The notes: generated by a model not told the origin, from the sequence alone. A stretch of 64,000 nucleotides of DNA from an uncultured Marinicella sp. (GCA_947502595.1 CANNAM010000010.1:1-64000), one strand, 5' to 3'. Shown: positions 37,450 to 47,333, counted from the first letter of the stretch. A program made the numbers and translations.

Positions 37450-39357
37450 TCATCCTAAGCTGTTTTGGTCTACTTTGATACTGGCTGAAGGTTTACCCAG
37501 ATAAAAGCCCTGTAAATAGTCCACACCTAATTGTATGGCCATTTTTGTGGTGGCTTCATTGTGACAGTATTCAGCAGTTACTTTGATGTCATGTTTATGT
37601 GACAGTAAAACTATTTCCCGGGTGATTTTCTGTGCATCAGCATTAAATTCAATGGCACTGATGATAGAGCCATCAATTTTAATAAAATCAATAGGCAATA
37701 ACGACAAACGATCAAAATTAGAATAGCTCCGGCCCAAGTCATCTAAGCCAACTTTTGCTCCAAATCGTTGCAACCGAATAATGAAACGACGCACTGTTTC
37801 AAGCGCATCAATCGCTTCAGTTTCTAAAATTTCAAACTGAATCCGCCTGGCGATTTTGGAATTTTTTACTGCATTTAAGATGAATTCTCTGGTATCAGGG
37901 TTCATGATGTCAGTGATGCTTAAATTTACAGAGACAGTGAAATTGCCAAGTACAGCAGCTTGAATTGACTTGCGTACCATGCGTCGAGTTATTTCTGCGT
38001 ACATGCTCGCACGTCTGGCCACAGGAATGAACACATCTGGTGTGAGTTCAACTTGTCCATCTTGATAAACTATTCTGGCCAAGCATTCGTATTTTGCCAA
38101 TTCCCTGGTTCTGGCATGGAAAATGGGTTGCCAGAAAGGTACCAAGCGATCTTCATCTAGCGCCAATTGTAATTGTTGCTTTATAGTAGAAATTTGTTGA
38201 TAAGCTGCAGGTATGGTTGAACTGTGACTGTCATACACAAAAATCCGAAGATTTTTACTTTTGGCTTCTTCTAAAGCTATATTGGCCAACATATAGGCAT
38301 CTTCATGCTGATTAACACAACCAACAGTAATCACCAATTTGATGAACTCATTGTTATTGATTTTATAGCGATGATTTTCTAAGTATTCATTCAACTGTTT
38401 CGCTAGTGCAGTAACATCTGTAACCTTCACTGAGGTATTATCAAGTAATGCGAAGACATCACCACCTATGCGGTATGGTTTGGGCTGTTTAAGAATTGAA
38501 TGGTTAAAGTTTATCAGTCTGCATGTAAACTCTTGCAATATACAATCCACCACAGCCGGTCCATAGGTATTGATAACGTCTTTGAAATTTTTTATATCAA
38601 TGAATATTAAATGAGTGGGTTTTGGCTCAACTAAATCTTGTATCAATTGCTTGCGATTTGGAAGTCCAGTTAACTCATCTTTAAACATGGAATTGAGTTT
38701 TACTTGCCATTCTCTTTGTGAGCTTTTCAGAAATAGAATGAAAATTGGCGTAATTAAAAGCGTCAATAAGCCAGCCATCATTAACGCATAAGCTGCACTT
38801 TGTACAACCACTGAATCAATTTCATTTATGTTAACATCAGCACCAATGACATAAACTTCACCTGCACTGGTTTGGAATGGCACATACACCGATCTGAACG
38901 AGCCCCAGCGATCATGGTATTCAGCGCTTTGTTTAAGTCCAGTTTCAAACACCTGAACGATGGTGTCATTCATCTCTGGGTATTTGGTGTAGTAACTCGG
39001 CTCATAAGAGTCCAGCGCCAACTCCTCTTCAGTGGCACTGGAAGCAACAAATAGAATGTCATCTCCAAAACGTTTTAAACTGTATACGTACTCAACCCCA
39101 ATGTCTTTAGCAAATCCGTACAGCTTTACCCCCAATTGATAATCCTGCTCCACACTGAGTGAACTTTTATTGCGTAAATTATCATGAAAATTCTTGCCCA
39201 TAATGGCACGAGTCGAATGAACAGCAGTTATCAGTTTTTTGTCAATTGCGGTGACCATCTCGCCACGCAGGTGTTTATAGTGAAGAAAACAAATGACAAA
39301 AATTGCAAACAAATACAAAACAGCAACCAGGGCAAATTTTTTTAAGTATTTTTGCAT
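37450..39357 (-). CDS. EAL-domain c-di-GMP phosphodiesterase with degenerate GGDEF domain
   Basis: This 635-residue inner-membrane protein has membrane helices at about 8-26 and 188-210 enclosing a periplasmic sensor-like domain. A GGDEF domain (about 225-380) follows, with motif G-G-D-V-F (298-302). The catalytic glutamate position is valine, so cyclase activity is unlikely. The C-terminal EAL domain (about 395-630) reads E-C-L at the EAL position and keeps V-N-L-S, E-I-L-E, D-D-L-G, K-I-D, A-E and Q-G-F. The key catalytic residues therefore appear present and phosphodiesterase activity is plausible. GTP binding by the broken GGDEF could be regulatory. Confidence 0.88.
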   Translation of the reverse strand: MQKYLKKFALVAVLYLFAIFVICFLHYKHLRGEMVTAIDKKLITAVHSTRAIMGKNFHDNLRNKSSLSVEQDYQLGVKLYGFAKDIGVEYVYSLKRFGDDILFVASSATEEELALDSYEPSYYTKYPEMNDTIVQVFETGLKQSAEYHDRWGSFRSVYVPFQTSAGEVYVIGADVNINEIDSVVVQSAAYALMMAGLLTLLITPIFILFLKSSQREWQVKLNSMFKDELTGLPNRKQLIQDLVEPKPTHLIFIDIKNFKDVINTYGPAVVDCILQEFTCRLINFNHSILKQPKPYRIGGDVFALLDNTSVKVTDVTALAKQLNEYLENHRYKINNNEFIKLVITVGCVNQHEDAYMLANIALEEAKSKNLRIFVYDSHSSTIPAAYQQISTIKQQLQLALDEDRLVPFWQPIFHARTRELAKYECLARIVYQDGQVELTPDVFIPVARRASMYAEITRRMVRKSIQAAVLGNFTVSVNLSITDIMNPDTREFILNAVKNSKIARRIQFEILETEAIDALETVRRFIIRLQRFGAKVGLDDLGRSYSNFDRLSLLPIDFIKIDGSIISAIEFNADAQKITREIVLLSHKHDIKVTAEYCHNEATTKMAIQLGVDYLQGFYLGKPSASIKVDQNSLG

Positions 39358-39527
39358 ATTGCTAAACCGCTTACTTTTGAATTTCTGGGTTAACTATTTT
39401 GTCACTTATGGAAGCAAATTACCAAACATTGATGACGAAATTATAGCAAGCTGAAATCAATTACAATCCAATCAACTTTAGCTGCCATTCTAGGTGCCTG
39501 GCTTGAATCCTTTTATTATGCACCAAT

Positions 39528-39543
39528 TAAACAGTACTGTTTA
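39528..39543. promoter_or_regulatory. Perfect 16-base palindrome
   Basis: TAAACAGTACTGTTTA is a perfect palindrome lying 22 bases after the corA stop and about 170 bases upstream of the EAL gene start. It could be an operator for the EAL gene. It lacks a loop, so a terminator is less likely. Confidence 0.3.
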
Positions 39544-39564
39544 TTAATTGACACACCACTTAGC

Positions 39565-40638
39565 TTAAAGCCATTTTTTGCGGCGGAAGAAAAACACCAT
39601 GGAAACAGTGATAATAATCATCACAATCCACACAATCAAATAGCCGTATGGCGAGGTCAATTCAGGCATACTGAAAGCACCCAGAGTTGGGTTGAAATTC
39701 ATGCCATACACGCCAACTATGAAAGTCAGTGGAATAAAGATGGTAGATATAATGGTCAGTATCCTCATCACTTCATTGGTTCTGCTGTTGGAGCTTGATA
39801 AGTGGGTATCCAACATGCTGCCGGTTAATTCTCTGAACGATTCCAATAAATCGATCAACTGCACCGTGTGATCATAACAATCTCGCATATATATTAAAGA
39901 CTTGTCTTTAATAAAACCGCTTTCATTTCTCAGCAACTTATTGACCAAGTCGCGTTGCGGCCACATGGTATGACGCAACATAATCAACTCTCTTTTAAGT
40001 ATATAAATTTTTTCAAGCGTGCCGTTATCTGTTTCAGTTAAGATCAACTCTTCAACTTCTTCTATTTGTTGACTGTACCTCTCAAGTACAGGAAATCCTT
40101 CATCAATAATGGCATCAACCAAGGTGTACAACAAAAAATCTGAGCTGCGCATCCTGAGCTGGGTGTTACTGTCGTTCAAACGAATCATTATTTTGTCAAA
40201 AACATCGGTTTGATTTTGACATACAGTGATTAAGAACTGATGGTTATAAAAGAAACTTATCTGCCCTATTTCAATCAGTTCGTTTTGCACCTTGGGTAAA
40301 TTCATGACCATGAAAACAAACTCATCATAACTGTCAACTTTAGGGCGCTGACCTGTGTTGAGCACATCCTCAAGAGCCAGTTGATGCAATTTAAAAATTT
40401 GGCCTAATTGAACCAAACTATCAACATCTAAGTGCCCTTCAATATTAATCCATGCCACTTCCCCTTCCACGAGGTGGTTGGGGATGTCAGATACTTGTAC
40501 ATCGTCTTCAATGCTTATGTTTTGTTGGTTATAACTGACCAGTTTTATTTGTAACGGCTCAGACTCAGGGTTACCTTCAGCATTCAATGTGCCCGGAATG
40601 GTGCCTGGCTTGTGGTATTTTTTGGAAAATAATTTCAT
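39565..40638 (-). CDS. corA: CorA-family magnesium/cobalt transporter
   Basis: This 357-residue protein has a large cytoplasmic N-terminal domain and two C-terminal membrane helices. The diagnostic Y-G-M-N-F-N sequence follows the first helix. It ends with a short basic tail. CorA proteins form pentameric channels for magnesium. The G-M-N motif and overall length support the assignment over the related zinc transporter ZntB, which shares the motif. The N-terminal extension (about residues 1-30) is poorly conserved. Confidence 0.92.
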   Translation of the reverse strand: MKLFSKKYHKPGTIPGTLNAEGNPESEPLQIKLVSYNQQNISIEDDVQVSDIPNHLVEGEVAWINIEGHLDVDSLVQLGQIFKLHQLALEDVLNTGQRPKVDSYDEFVFMVMNLPKVQNELIEIGQISFFYNHQFLITVCQNQTDVFDKIMIRLNDSNTQLRMRSSDFLLYTLVDAIIDEGFPVLERYSQQIEEVEELILTETDNGTLEKIYILKRELIMLRHTMWPQRDLVNKLLRNESGFIKDKSLIYMRDCYDHTVQLIDLLESFRELTGSMLDTHLSSSNSRTNEVMRILTIISTIFIPLTFIVGVYGMNFNPTLGAFSMPELTSPYGYLIVWIVMIIITVSMVFFFRRKKWL

Positions 40639-40826
40639 CTTGAGTCAGTTGCGTTCCTTTCTTATCAGTGACCAAAGGCCAAACCCATATCAGCACTTTG
40701 AATTAAACATACATTGCAGAAGTAGATACAGCTTAACGGCAACTTTGGTTTCATTATTTGGTGTTCAGCATCACCCAATTATCTGCTAATGAATTGGATA
40801 AACATGAGTATATTTGTATCAGTTTA

Positions 40827-41321
40827 TTATTCAAAATACACGGCTTTGAACACAGCCAAAGGTGCGCGTTTACCTATGTTCAATTGTAGGGTGTCTTTGT
40901 ATAAGGTGTAGTTGTTTGTGAGATTTAACACCTCAAGAAATGCCTGCTCATTAACCTCAAGATCAGGACAGGCCATCATCGTCGTGGCCAATTCTGTAAA
41001 CTTAATTTTCATGCCTTTTTCAAAAGCATAGGTGCCAAAAAAGTTATTACAACCTGCAAAGCCAGAAACCCTGCTTTGTTCGGCACTTAATTTAATATGA
41101 ATTTCGCGTTGTTGATCTTCTGTCATGGTTACTGGTCGACCTTCAAGTTCGATCAACTTCCAATATTTACCCACTATTTGTTCAGAATAATCTAAAGGTG
41201 CTGACTCTGTATGCGACTTATCAATTATTGCATTTTGCGGTTCGTGGTGCGTAGATTGACAGCCAACTGTCAAGATGGCTGCTGTTACAATAACTAACAT
41301 CGTATTGAAAAGTTTTAACAT
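40827..41321 (-). CDS. META-domain (HslJ-like) lipoprotein
   Basis: This 164-residue protein has a lipoprotein signal with lipobox T-V-G-C at about residue 20. The mature part is a META domain: K-Y-W-K-L-I-E-L-E-G-R-P, then S-G-F-A-G-C-N-N-F-F-G-T-Y, then T-M-M-A-C-P. The pairs of cysteines are typical of the HslJ/META group, linked to heat shock and novobiocin resistance in E. coli. It is probably an outer-membrane lipoprotein. It stands alone. Confidence 0.88.
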   Translation of the reverse strand: MLKLFNTMLVIVTAAILTVGCQSTHHEPQNAIIDKSHTESAPLDYSEQIVGKYWKLIELEGRPVTMTEDQQREIHIKLSAEQSRVSGFAGCNNFFGTYAFEKGMKIKFTELATTMMACPDLEVNEQAFLEVLNLTNNYTLYKDTLQLNIGKRAPLAVFKAVYFE

Positions 41322-41423
41322 ATATCACCTGTGGTTATTATTTTAAATGTATGAATCAATAAACTTTCAGTGCTATAAAAACAGCACATGACATTATTCT
41401 AACTGATTCTGTTTGAGGAGTAT

Positions 41424-42221
41424 TTACCTTTTTCTGAATTTGGCTACGCTGCCGGCCATTAAAAACCGAATGAGCTTATCCGGTAAAATACGGGTCAGTA
41501 AAGCAATCGCTCTGTTGCGCCATCCATTGATGTAAACAGCTTGATTGACATTTACTGCAGCTATGCCTTGGGCCACCACTTCATCTGCACTCATCCACAG
41601 CTTATTTGACATCTTTGATACCATCTCACGGGTACCATTGACATCGTGAAATTCAGTGTAAGTAAAACCAGGACACAAAGCGGTCACATGCACCCCATGG
41701 TCGGCAGCTTCCAAATGCAATGAATGTGAAAACTTAATGACAAATGATTTAACTGCACCATACAGGGTGTGCCCAGCAGTTGGTGGCGTCAACCCAGCCA
41801 AAGAAGCCACATTGATGATGTAGCCTTGTTTTTGTTGTTGCATGCCAGGGTAAAATAAATAACTGAGCTCCACCACAGAACTCAACATCACTTGCAGCAT
41901 GGCTTGGTGGGTGTTCCAGTCAACTGAATCAAAATCACCTGGTACGCCATAACCAGCGTTATTAACCAACATAGACACATGATAATCATGACTGATACAG
42001 TGCTGATATATCACCTGATTGGCAGCAGGCTCAGCCAGGTCAGCTACCACATAACTACAGTCAACAGCATGCTGCTGAGTTATTTTGTTTTGTAGAGATT
42101 GTAAGGCAGATTCACGCCTTGCCACCAATATCAGTGACCATCCAGCAGCTGCCAATTGTTCAGCAAAACAAGCACCAATGCCTGCTGAGGCACCAGTAAT
42201 CAATGCGTATTTTTTATTCAT
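41424..42221 (-). CDS. Short-chain dehydrogenase/reductase
   Basis: This 265-residue NAD(P)-dependent oxidoreductase has the classical SDR motifs. T-G-A-S-A-G-I-G near residue 9 binds the cofactor. N-N-A-G is near residue 88, and Y-G-A-V-K holds the catalytic tyrosine and lysine near residue 153. A-R-R following the second strand suggests NADP preference. The substrate is unknown. The gene is separated from the upstream cytochrome genes by a strong terminator. Confidence 0.88.
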   Translation of the reverse strand: MNKKYALITGASAGIGACFAEQLAAAGWSLILVARRESALQSLQNKITQQHAVDCSYVVADLAEPAANQVIYQHCISHDYHVSMLVNNAGYGVPGDFDSVDWNTHQAMLQVMLSSVVELSYLFYPGMQQQKQGYIINVASLAGLTPPTAGHTLYGAVKSFVIKFSHSLHLEAADHGVHVTALCPGFTYTEFHDVNGTREMVSKMSNKLWMSADEVVAQGIAAVNVNQAVYINGWRNRAIALLTRILPDKLIRFLMAGSVAKFRKR

Positions 42222-42232
42222 AGCAGATAAAA

Positions 42233-42255
42233 AAAGGCCAGTTAGACTGGCCTTT
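42233..42255 (-). terminator. Strong terminator after the cytochrome c pair
   Basis: AAAGGCCAGT (42233-42242) and ACTGGCCTTT (42246-42255) form a perfect 10-bp stem with a 3-base loop. On the minus strand it is followed by T residues. It lies 8 bases beyond the cytochrome stop codon at 42264. Confidence 0.9.
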
Positions 42256-42263
42256 CGTTTGAA

Positions 42264-42590
42264 TTATTTGATGGAAAAACTGTGTAGCCTATTTTCAGGT
42301 AATGTCGAGTAATACAGGGCCAAGTTAGCGATGTCTTGATCAGTTAAGGTTGCTGCGAATCCAGCCATAATGGCATTTTTTCTGGCACCAGAACGGTAAT
42401 CCATCAATGCGCGCTCTAAATAATCAGCATACTGACCGGCTAAAATAGGATAAGTTTCATCTATCCCAACACCGTCCATGCCATGACATGCCACGCAAAC
42501 TTGTTGGGCTTTGGCTTTGCCTTGTTCGGCATCTGCTGCATAGACCAATGATGTGCAAACCAATAACAATAAAATTAATAAATGTTTCAT
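42264..42590 (-). CDS. Small class I cytochrome c
   Basis: This 108-residue protein has a signal peptide (about 1-18, ending V-Y-A) and one c-type heme site C-V-A-C-H-G. A later methionine in N-A-I-M-A-G-F is the likely sixth ligand. It is a periplasmic electron carrier. It lies 13 bases after a second small cytochrome c on the same strand, so both form an operon ended by a strong terminator. They may feed a terminal oxidase, but no oxidase is in the window. Confidence 0.9.
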   Translation of the reverse strand: MKHLLILLLLVCTSLVYAADAEQGKAKAQQVCVACHGMDGVGIDETYPILAGQYADYLERALMDYRSGARKNAIMAGFAATLTDQDIANLALYYSTLPENRLHSFSIK

Positions 42591-42603
42591 TTCAGTTCCT
42601 CAG

Positions 42604-42912
42604 TTATTGGTTCAATGTTTTAAAGTAAGATACGATATCAGCAATGTCTTGATCTGATAAATCTGCAGCTTGTGCATGCATGGTGTTATGACTTCTTTCA
42701 CCTGAGCGGTAAGCCTTAATTGCTGCAATCATATAAGCTTCATTTTGACCACCTAATCGCGGCACATGATATTGAGGGTATGCATTTTGGTAAAAAGGGA
42801 TACCATGACATCCTGTACAAGTGTAACCTGTTACCTTGCCCTTTTCTGGGTCACCAGCTGCCATCGTTTGCATGCTTGCAATCATTAAAATCAAAAGAAC
42901 TAATTTTTTCAT
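42604..42912 (-). CDS. Small class I cytochrome c
   Basis: This 102-residue protein has a signal peptide (about 1-18, ending T-M-A) and one heme-binding C-T-G-C-H-G. A later methionine in N-T-M-H-A is a possible axial ligand. It resembles its downstream neighbour in length and layout and probably arose by duplication. The region upstream (42913-43112) is shared with the divergent pruA gene. Confidence 0.9.
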   Translation of the reverse strand: MKKLVLLILMIASMQTMAAGDPEKGKVTGYTCTGCHGIPFYQNAYPQYHVPRLGGQNEAYMIAAIKAYRSGERSHNTMHAQAADLSDQDIADIVSYFKTLNQ

Positions 42913-43112
42913 CTTATGCCAAAGTTAAATAAAACGCACATTATAAGCAGATACTGGGTTTGACTCAATCGAATTCATTTGATTAAGCCTAAAATCTTTT
43001 GTCATAGATGCATGGACAACCAATAAAATCATCCACACCTTACTGACAGAGTTCAATTTTGCGCTGTTCAATATTAAGCCGTATAATTATCTTTTTATCT
43101 GAGAATTAAGTC

Positions 43113-44741
43113 ATGATCAGCGCCAACATTCCACAAACCCCTGCGGTTAAAAACGAACCAATCAACGCATACTTACCCGATAGTCCTGAAACAAAATCGT
43201 TGCAACAGACTATGGATCAAATGGCAAAACAACATGCCGACATCCCTTGTTATATCGATGGACAAGAAATCAGGACCGGACAAATTGAAAATGTGGTGAT
43301 GCCACACAACCACCAACATGTGCTAGGTCACGCCCATATCGGTGGTGAAAAAGAACTGCAAGCAGCTGCCAATGCAGCAATCAAGGCACAACATGAATGG
43401 GCTGCCCTGCCTTGGCAGTCACGTACCGCTGTGTTCCTAAAAGCTGCAGACTTATTTGCTGGACCTTACCGCAACGCCATCAACGCCGCAACCATGCATG
43501 GGCAATCTAAAAATTGTTACCAAGCAGAAATAGATGCCGCATGCGAGCTGATTGACTTTTTACGTTTTAATGCCTATTTTTACCAACAAATCATGCAACA
43601 TCAACCGGTGTCCTCACCGGGTGTTTGGAATCAACTGGATTGGCGTCCATTAGAAGGTTTCGTGATGGCCATCACGCCGTTTAATTTCACTGCCATCGCC
43701 GGTAACTTGCCGGCCACACCTGCCATGTTGGGTAACACCGTGGTATGGAAACCTTCTGGCACGCAAATGCTTTCAGCGCATGTCATCATGCAGGTATTCA
43801 AAGCAGCAGGACTGCCTGATGGGGTGATTAATATGGTGGCTGCAGATGGTCCTGTAGCTGGTGCAGCATTGTTGCCAAGAGCAGACTTGGCTGGTGTTCA
43901 TTTCACTGGATCCACCCCAACTTTCCAACATATCTATGCAGAAGTTGGCGGCCATATCAGCCGTTACCGCAGTTACCCAAGGTTGGTCGGTGAAACGGGA
44001 GGCAAAGATTTTGTGTTTGCCCACCAATCAGCTGTTCCAGAAACAGTAGCCACTGCATTATCAAGGGGCGCATTTGAATACCAAGGACAAAAATGTTCGG
44101 CGGCTTCCCGCGCCTACATTCCTGCATCAATTTGGTCCGCAGTCAAAGCGCAATTGGTGGCGGATATACAGTCTTTTAAAATGGGCTCAACCCGTGACTT
44201 CAGCAACTTCATTAACGCCGTCATTGATGAACGTGCCTTTGATAAAATAAAAACTTACCTGGACTATGTTAATCAAGCATCCGATGCAGAAATCATCGTT
44301 GGCGGCCAATGTGATAAGAGCGAAGGTTATTTCATTGAGCCGACGGTCGTGGTGACCAGCAACCCACAGTTTAAAACCATGCGTGAAGAAATATTTGGGC
44401 CAGTATTGACCATTTATGTTTACCAAGAGAATGACTTTGAAGACACATTGGATTTATGTGACCAAGGCTCAATGTATGCACTGACTGGCGCCATATTTGC
44501 CCAAGACCGTTATATGATCAATCACATGGCAGATAAGCTGCGTAATGCAGCAGGGAACTTTTACATCAATGACAAGCCCACAGGGGCTGTGGTAGGCCAA
44601 CAACCTTTTGGTGGTGGAAGGGCATCGGGCACCAACGACAAAGCCGGTAGTGCATTGAACCTGTACCGTTGGCTTTCACCAAGAACCATCAAAGAAACGT
44701 TTGTTCCACCTAACGATTACCGTTATCCATTCTTGGGCTAA
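43113..44741 (+). CDS. pruA: L-glutamate gamma-semialdehyde dehydrogenase
   Basis: This 542-residue aldehyde dehydrogenase oxidises glutamate semialdehyde (1-pyrroline-5-carboxylate) to glutamate in proline breakdown. Visible motifs are F-N-F-T-A-I-A-G-N-L, the NAD loop F-T-G-S-T-P, E-T-G-G-K-D with the general base glutamate, and Y-Q-G-Q-K-C-S with the catalytic cysteine. The length and the N-terminal segment fit the stand-alone type also found in eukaryotes, not the PutA fusion. No proline dehydrogenase gene is nearby. Confidence 0.93.
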   Translation: MISANIPQTPAVKNEPINAYLPDSPETKSLQQTMDQMAKQHADIPCYIDGQEIRTGQIENVVMPHNHQHVLGHAHIGGEKELQAAANAAIKAQHEWAALPWQSRTAVFLKAADLFAGPYRNAINAATMHGQSKNCYQAEIDAACELIDFLRFNAYFYQQIMQHQPVSSPGVWNQLDWRPLEGFVMAITPFNFTAIAGNLPATPAMLGNTVVWKPSGTQMLSAHVIMQVFKAAGLPDGVINMVAADGPVAGAALLPRADLAGVHFTGSTPTFQHIYAEVGGHISRYRSYPRLVGETGGKDFVFAHQSAVPETVATALSRGAFEYQGQKCSAASRAYIPASIWSAVKAQLVADIQSFKMGSTRDFSNFINAVIDERAFDKIKTYLDYVNQASDAEIIVGGQCDKSEGYFIEPTVVVTSNPQFKTMREEIFGPVLTIYVYQENDFEDTLDLCDQGSMYALTGAIFAQDRYMINHMADKLRNAAGNFYINDKPTGAVVGQQPFGGGRASGTNDKAGSALNLYRWLSPRTIKETFVPPNDYRYPFLG

Positions 44742-44867
44742 AACCGGGCTCAAATCAATGGCTTGCCGCAGACATTCACTGGGCATGTCTGTGCTGCCAT
44801 TGTCCGGACATTCTGGGTTTAATAATCACCGCATGGCAAGATCCACTGCCCGACCAGTCAGCCCAAA

Positions 44868-45824
44868 TTACTGGGTTTCGATGCCATTTAAAAATTTAAA
44901 CAAATCGCTGTCGGTTGATAACACCAAAGTGGAGTTATTTGAAATAATCAGCGGGTATGCTTGCATGGTTCTGGTGAACTCATAAAGATCAACAGCTTGT
45001 TGGTTTTTGTTGTAGGCTTGAGCGTAGATTTCGGTCGCTTTGGCATCTGCCAAGCCGCGAATTTCTTCTACTTCTTTGTAGGCTTCTGATTGGATTTTAT
45101 TCAAGTCTCTGACGCGGTTACCACGGATTCGTGCCGCCTCACCGTTACCCTCTGATAAGAACCGTTCTGCAATTTGACGGCGTTCACTGATCATGCGGTC
45201 ATATATTTTAGGTCTGACACTTTCATTGTAGTTGATGCGTTTAAAACGAATATCGAGCAGCTCGATACCAAAAACCTGTACTTTTTCAGCGGCAGCAGCA
45301 AATATTTCTTCCTCAACCAGCTGTCGACCTTTTTGTATGGGCACTAAATTTCCCATGTCATTATCACGTTCTGCATCATTGAGCAGCACATCACGCATGG
45401 GTATGCGACCTTTGGTGGTTCTGATGATTTCTATCAATTCATGCTTGGCCACCGCGTTACGTGTTTCACTGCCTAAGATATCATCTAACCTGGACTGCGC
45501 ACTGCGCTCATCCCTGAGTCTTAAAAAGTACTGGAGTGGATCGGTGATGTGCCAACGAGCAAATAAATCTACTGAGATATACAGCTTGTCTTTGGTGGGC
45601 ATATCAGAGGGCGTCCCATCCCACTCTAAAACCCTTTTGTCGATGCCGTTAACTTCTTGAATGAAAGGCACTTTATAATGCAGTCCTGCTTCAACTACTG
45701 GGGCACCAACAGGCTTACCAAACTGAGTGATGATTACCTGCTCCACTTCATCCACGGTATACAATGCTTCTTTAATAGTAAATACCAGTAGTATCGCTAC
45801 AATAATTCCAATCAAAGCTTTCAT
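44868..45824 (-). CDS. hflC: HflC, FtsH-modulating membrane protease regulator
   Basis: This 318-residue protein has one N-terminal membrane helix and a SPFH/Band 7 domain with coiled-coil. Motifs include Q-F-G-K-P-V, D-L-F-A-R-W-H-I and the S-E-G-N-G-E-A-A-R-I-R-G coiled segment. HflC pairs with HflK around the FtsH protease in the inner membrane. Its start overlaps the hflK stop by 4 bases. The upstream hflK is broken, so the complex may be impaired or the break may be a sequencing fault. Confidence 0.93.
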   Translation of the reverse strand: MKALIGIIVAILLVFTIKEALYTVDEVEQVIITQFGKPVGAPVVEAGLHYKVPFIQEVNGIDKRVLEWDGTPSDMPTKDKLYISVDLFARWHITDPLQYFLRLRDERSAQSRLDDILGSETRNAVAKHELIEIIRTTKGRIPMRDVLLNDAERDNDMGNLVPIQKGRQLVEEEIFAAAAEKVQVFGIELLDIRFKRINYNESVRPKIYDRMISERRQIAERFLSEGNGEAARIRGNRVRDLNKIQSEAYKEVEEIRGLADAKATEIYAQAYNKNQQAVDLYEFTRTMQAYPLIISNNSTLVLSTDSDLFKFLNGIETQ

Positions 45825-46890
45825 CGTTTTGCTCCCTGTGCTGGTTTGCTGGTATTTGAATCCAGATTAAGTAATGGCAATAAATTATTGGTAGACACAT
45901 CAATGATGACTTTTGATTTGATGTCAGGCAGTACTTGTTCCATGGTTTCTATATAAATTCTGCGTCGCGTTACTTCGGGCGCTTTGTTGTATTCTGTTAG
46001 CAGCGCATTGAACCTAGCAACATCACCTTCGGCTTCATTGATTCGCTTCAATCGATAACCATCGGCTTCTCTTATGCGCTGGTCTTTCTCACCCATAGCC
46101 AATGGTATAACCTTGTTTAGTCACGCCTGGCTTCATTGATGAGTTTTTCTTTTTCTTGTTGGGCTTGATTAACCTCATTGAAAGATTCTTGCACTGGTTT
46201 AGGTGGGTTGATGTTTTTTAACTGTACTTGGTCAATACTGATACCCATGGTGTACTTGGTAGCCAGTGTTTGCATCTTAACCAAGGCCTCAGATTCAATT
46301 TCTTGGCGCCCAATGGTGATCACTTCATCTACAGTTCGATCACCCACAACTTCTCGCATCACTGACTCTGAAACGTAACGCAAGGTTTCACTGGGGTTAC
46401 GAACTTCAAACAGAAACTTTGATGGATCTGAGATTCGATACTGCACCACCCATTCAACCAATGCAGCATTCAAATCCCCTGTCACCATTTGAGTTTCATG
46501 TTTTCTGTCGCTGCTGTGTGCGCTTTGATAAGGGTCATTTGCTCCGGCTGTTTTGAAGCCAAACTCTTGCTTCAATTGGCGTTTAACTGGGACAATTACA
46601 GCAGTATCAATACCCAGTGGCAGTTTCATGTGTAAGCCCGGTTGTACTTCCTTCAGGTATTTACCAAAACGCTGAACCACGGCCACTGAATCACTGGGGA
46701 TGGTATAAACCGAACTCCATACGGCTATGACCAGTAATCCGATAAGCGCAAAAAGCACCATGCGCTTTGGTCCCCCATCGGAGGCTTTTTTATTAAACAA
46801 TGACAGCCATTTTTTCAGCATATCATCTAAGTCAGGCATGGGTTGTTTGCTGGAACCCCAAGCATTTCCAGGTGGGCGTGTACTATTCAT
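45821..46890 (-). pseudogene. hflK: hflK interrupted by a one-base frameshift
   Basis: The 5' part (46117-46890, 257 residues) has the glycine-rich N-terminus, one membrane helix (about 44-62) and the SPFH domain of HflK, ending ...N-E-A-R-R-D at a TAA at 46117-46119. The remaining HflK sequence (...V-I-P-L-A-M-G-E-K... to E-T-M-E-Q-V-L-P) continues without a gap in the minus-one frame to 45821. The total is 1070 bases, one short of a multiple of three. Inserting one base in the codon after the last aspartate restores a D-Y-N-K-V-I-P reading. I see no slippery heptamer, so a real deletion or an assembly error is more likely than programmed frameshifting. The 3' end overlaps hflC by 4 bases. 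Confidence 0.88.
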
Positions 46891-47042
46891 TGGTATTTGG
46901 CATGATTGATGCGTCCGGTGAGCGACAAAAGTGTTTTGTCTTTATGCTAGATATATTGGGGCATTGGCAGATAAAACAAGCAGTTAGACAGATTTGTGGG
47001 CGCTTAATCAGTTCGCGATTATTTGTTGAACAATAAATAAAA

Positions 47043-47064
47043 AAAGGAGCTAAAAAGCTCCTTT
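47043..47064 (-). terminator. Terminator after the DUF1328 gene
   Basis: AAAGGAGCT (47043-47051) and AGCTCCTTT (47056-47064) form a perfect 9-bp stem with an AAAA loop. On the minus strand it is followed by T residues. It lies 25 bases past the DUF1328 stop codon. Confidence 0.85.
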
Positions 47065-47089
47065 CAATAATATATTTCTATGACAGTAC

Positions 47090-47254
47090 TCACTTACCCT
47101 TGAGCAAATGCATCACTGCTGAAACCAGCAACAACACCAAAAATATATAAAAGATGATTTTAGCGATGCCTGCTGCTGAGCCGGCTATGCCGCCAAACCC
47201 CAAAGCACCAGCAATCAAAGCGATGATTAAAAATATTAATGCATAACGTAACAT
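47090..47254 (-). CDS. DUF1328 small membrane protein (YtjA-like)
   Basis: This 54-residue protein begins [11 protein letters not shown] and contains [18 protein letters not shown], diagnostic of DUF1328. It is almost entirely hydrophobic, with two membrane segments. GGAG lies 8 bases before the ATG. The family is small, often stress-related, and of unknown function. It lies downstream of the BON-domain gene on the same strand, with its own terminator. Confidence 0.93.
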   Translation of the reverse strand: MLRYALIFLIIALIAGALGFGGIAGSAAGIAKIIFYIFLVLLLVSAVMHLLKGK

Positions 47255-47333
47255 AATGTTCTCCTTCTTTGGTTTAAGTGATTAAGACATCCTTGTCAAT
47301 TGATCCTATTTTATCAGTAACTATTGACCAAGC

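Noticed and set aside
44768-44793. Hairpin CAGACAT / ATGTCTG after pruA
   Set aside because: Only seven base pairs and no T tract; possible Rho-type end but not strong enough to list.
46100-46130. Programmed frameshift in hflK
   Set aside because: No slippery heptamer or downstream pseudoknot is visible, and HflK is not known to use frameshifting; an indel is simpler.
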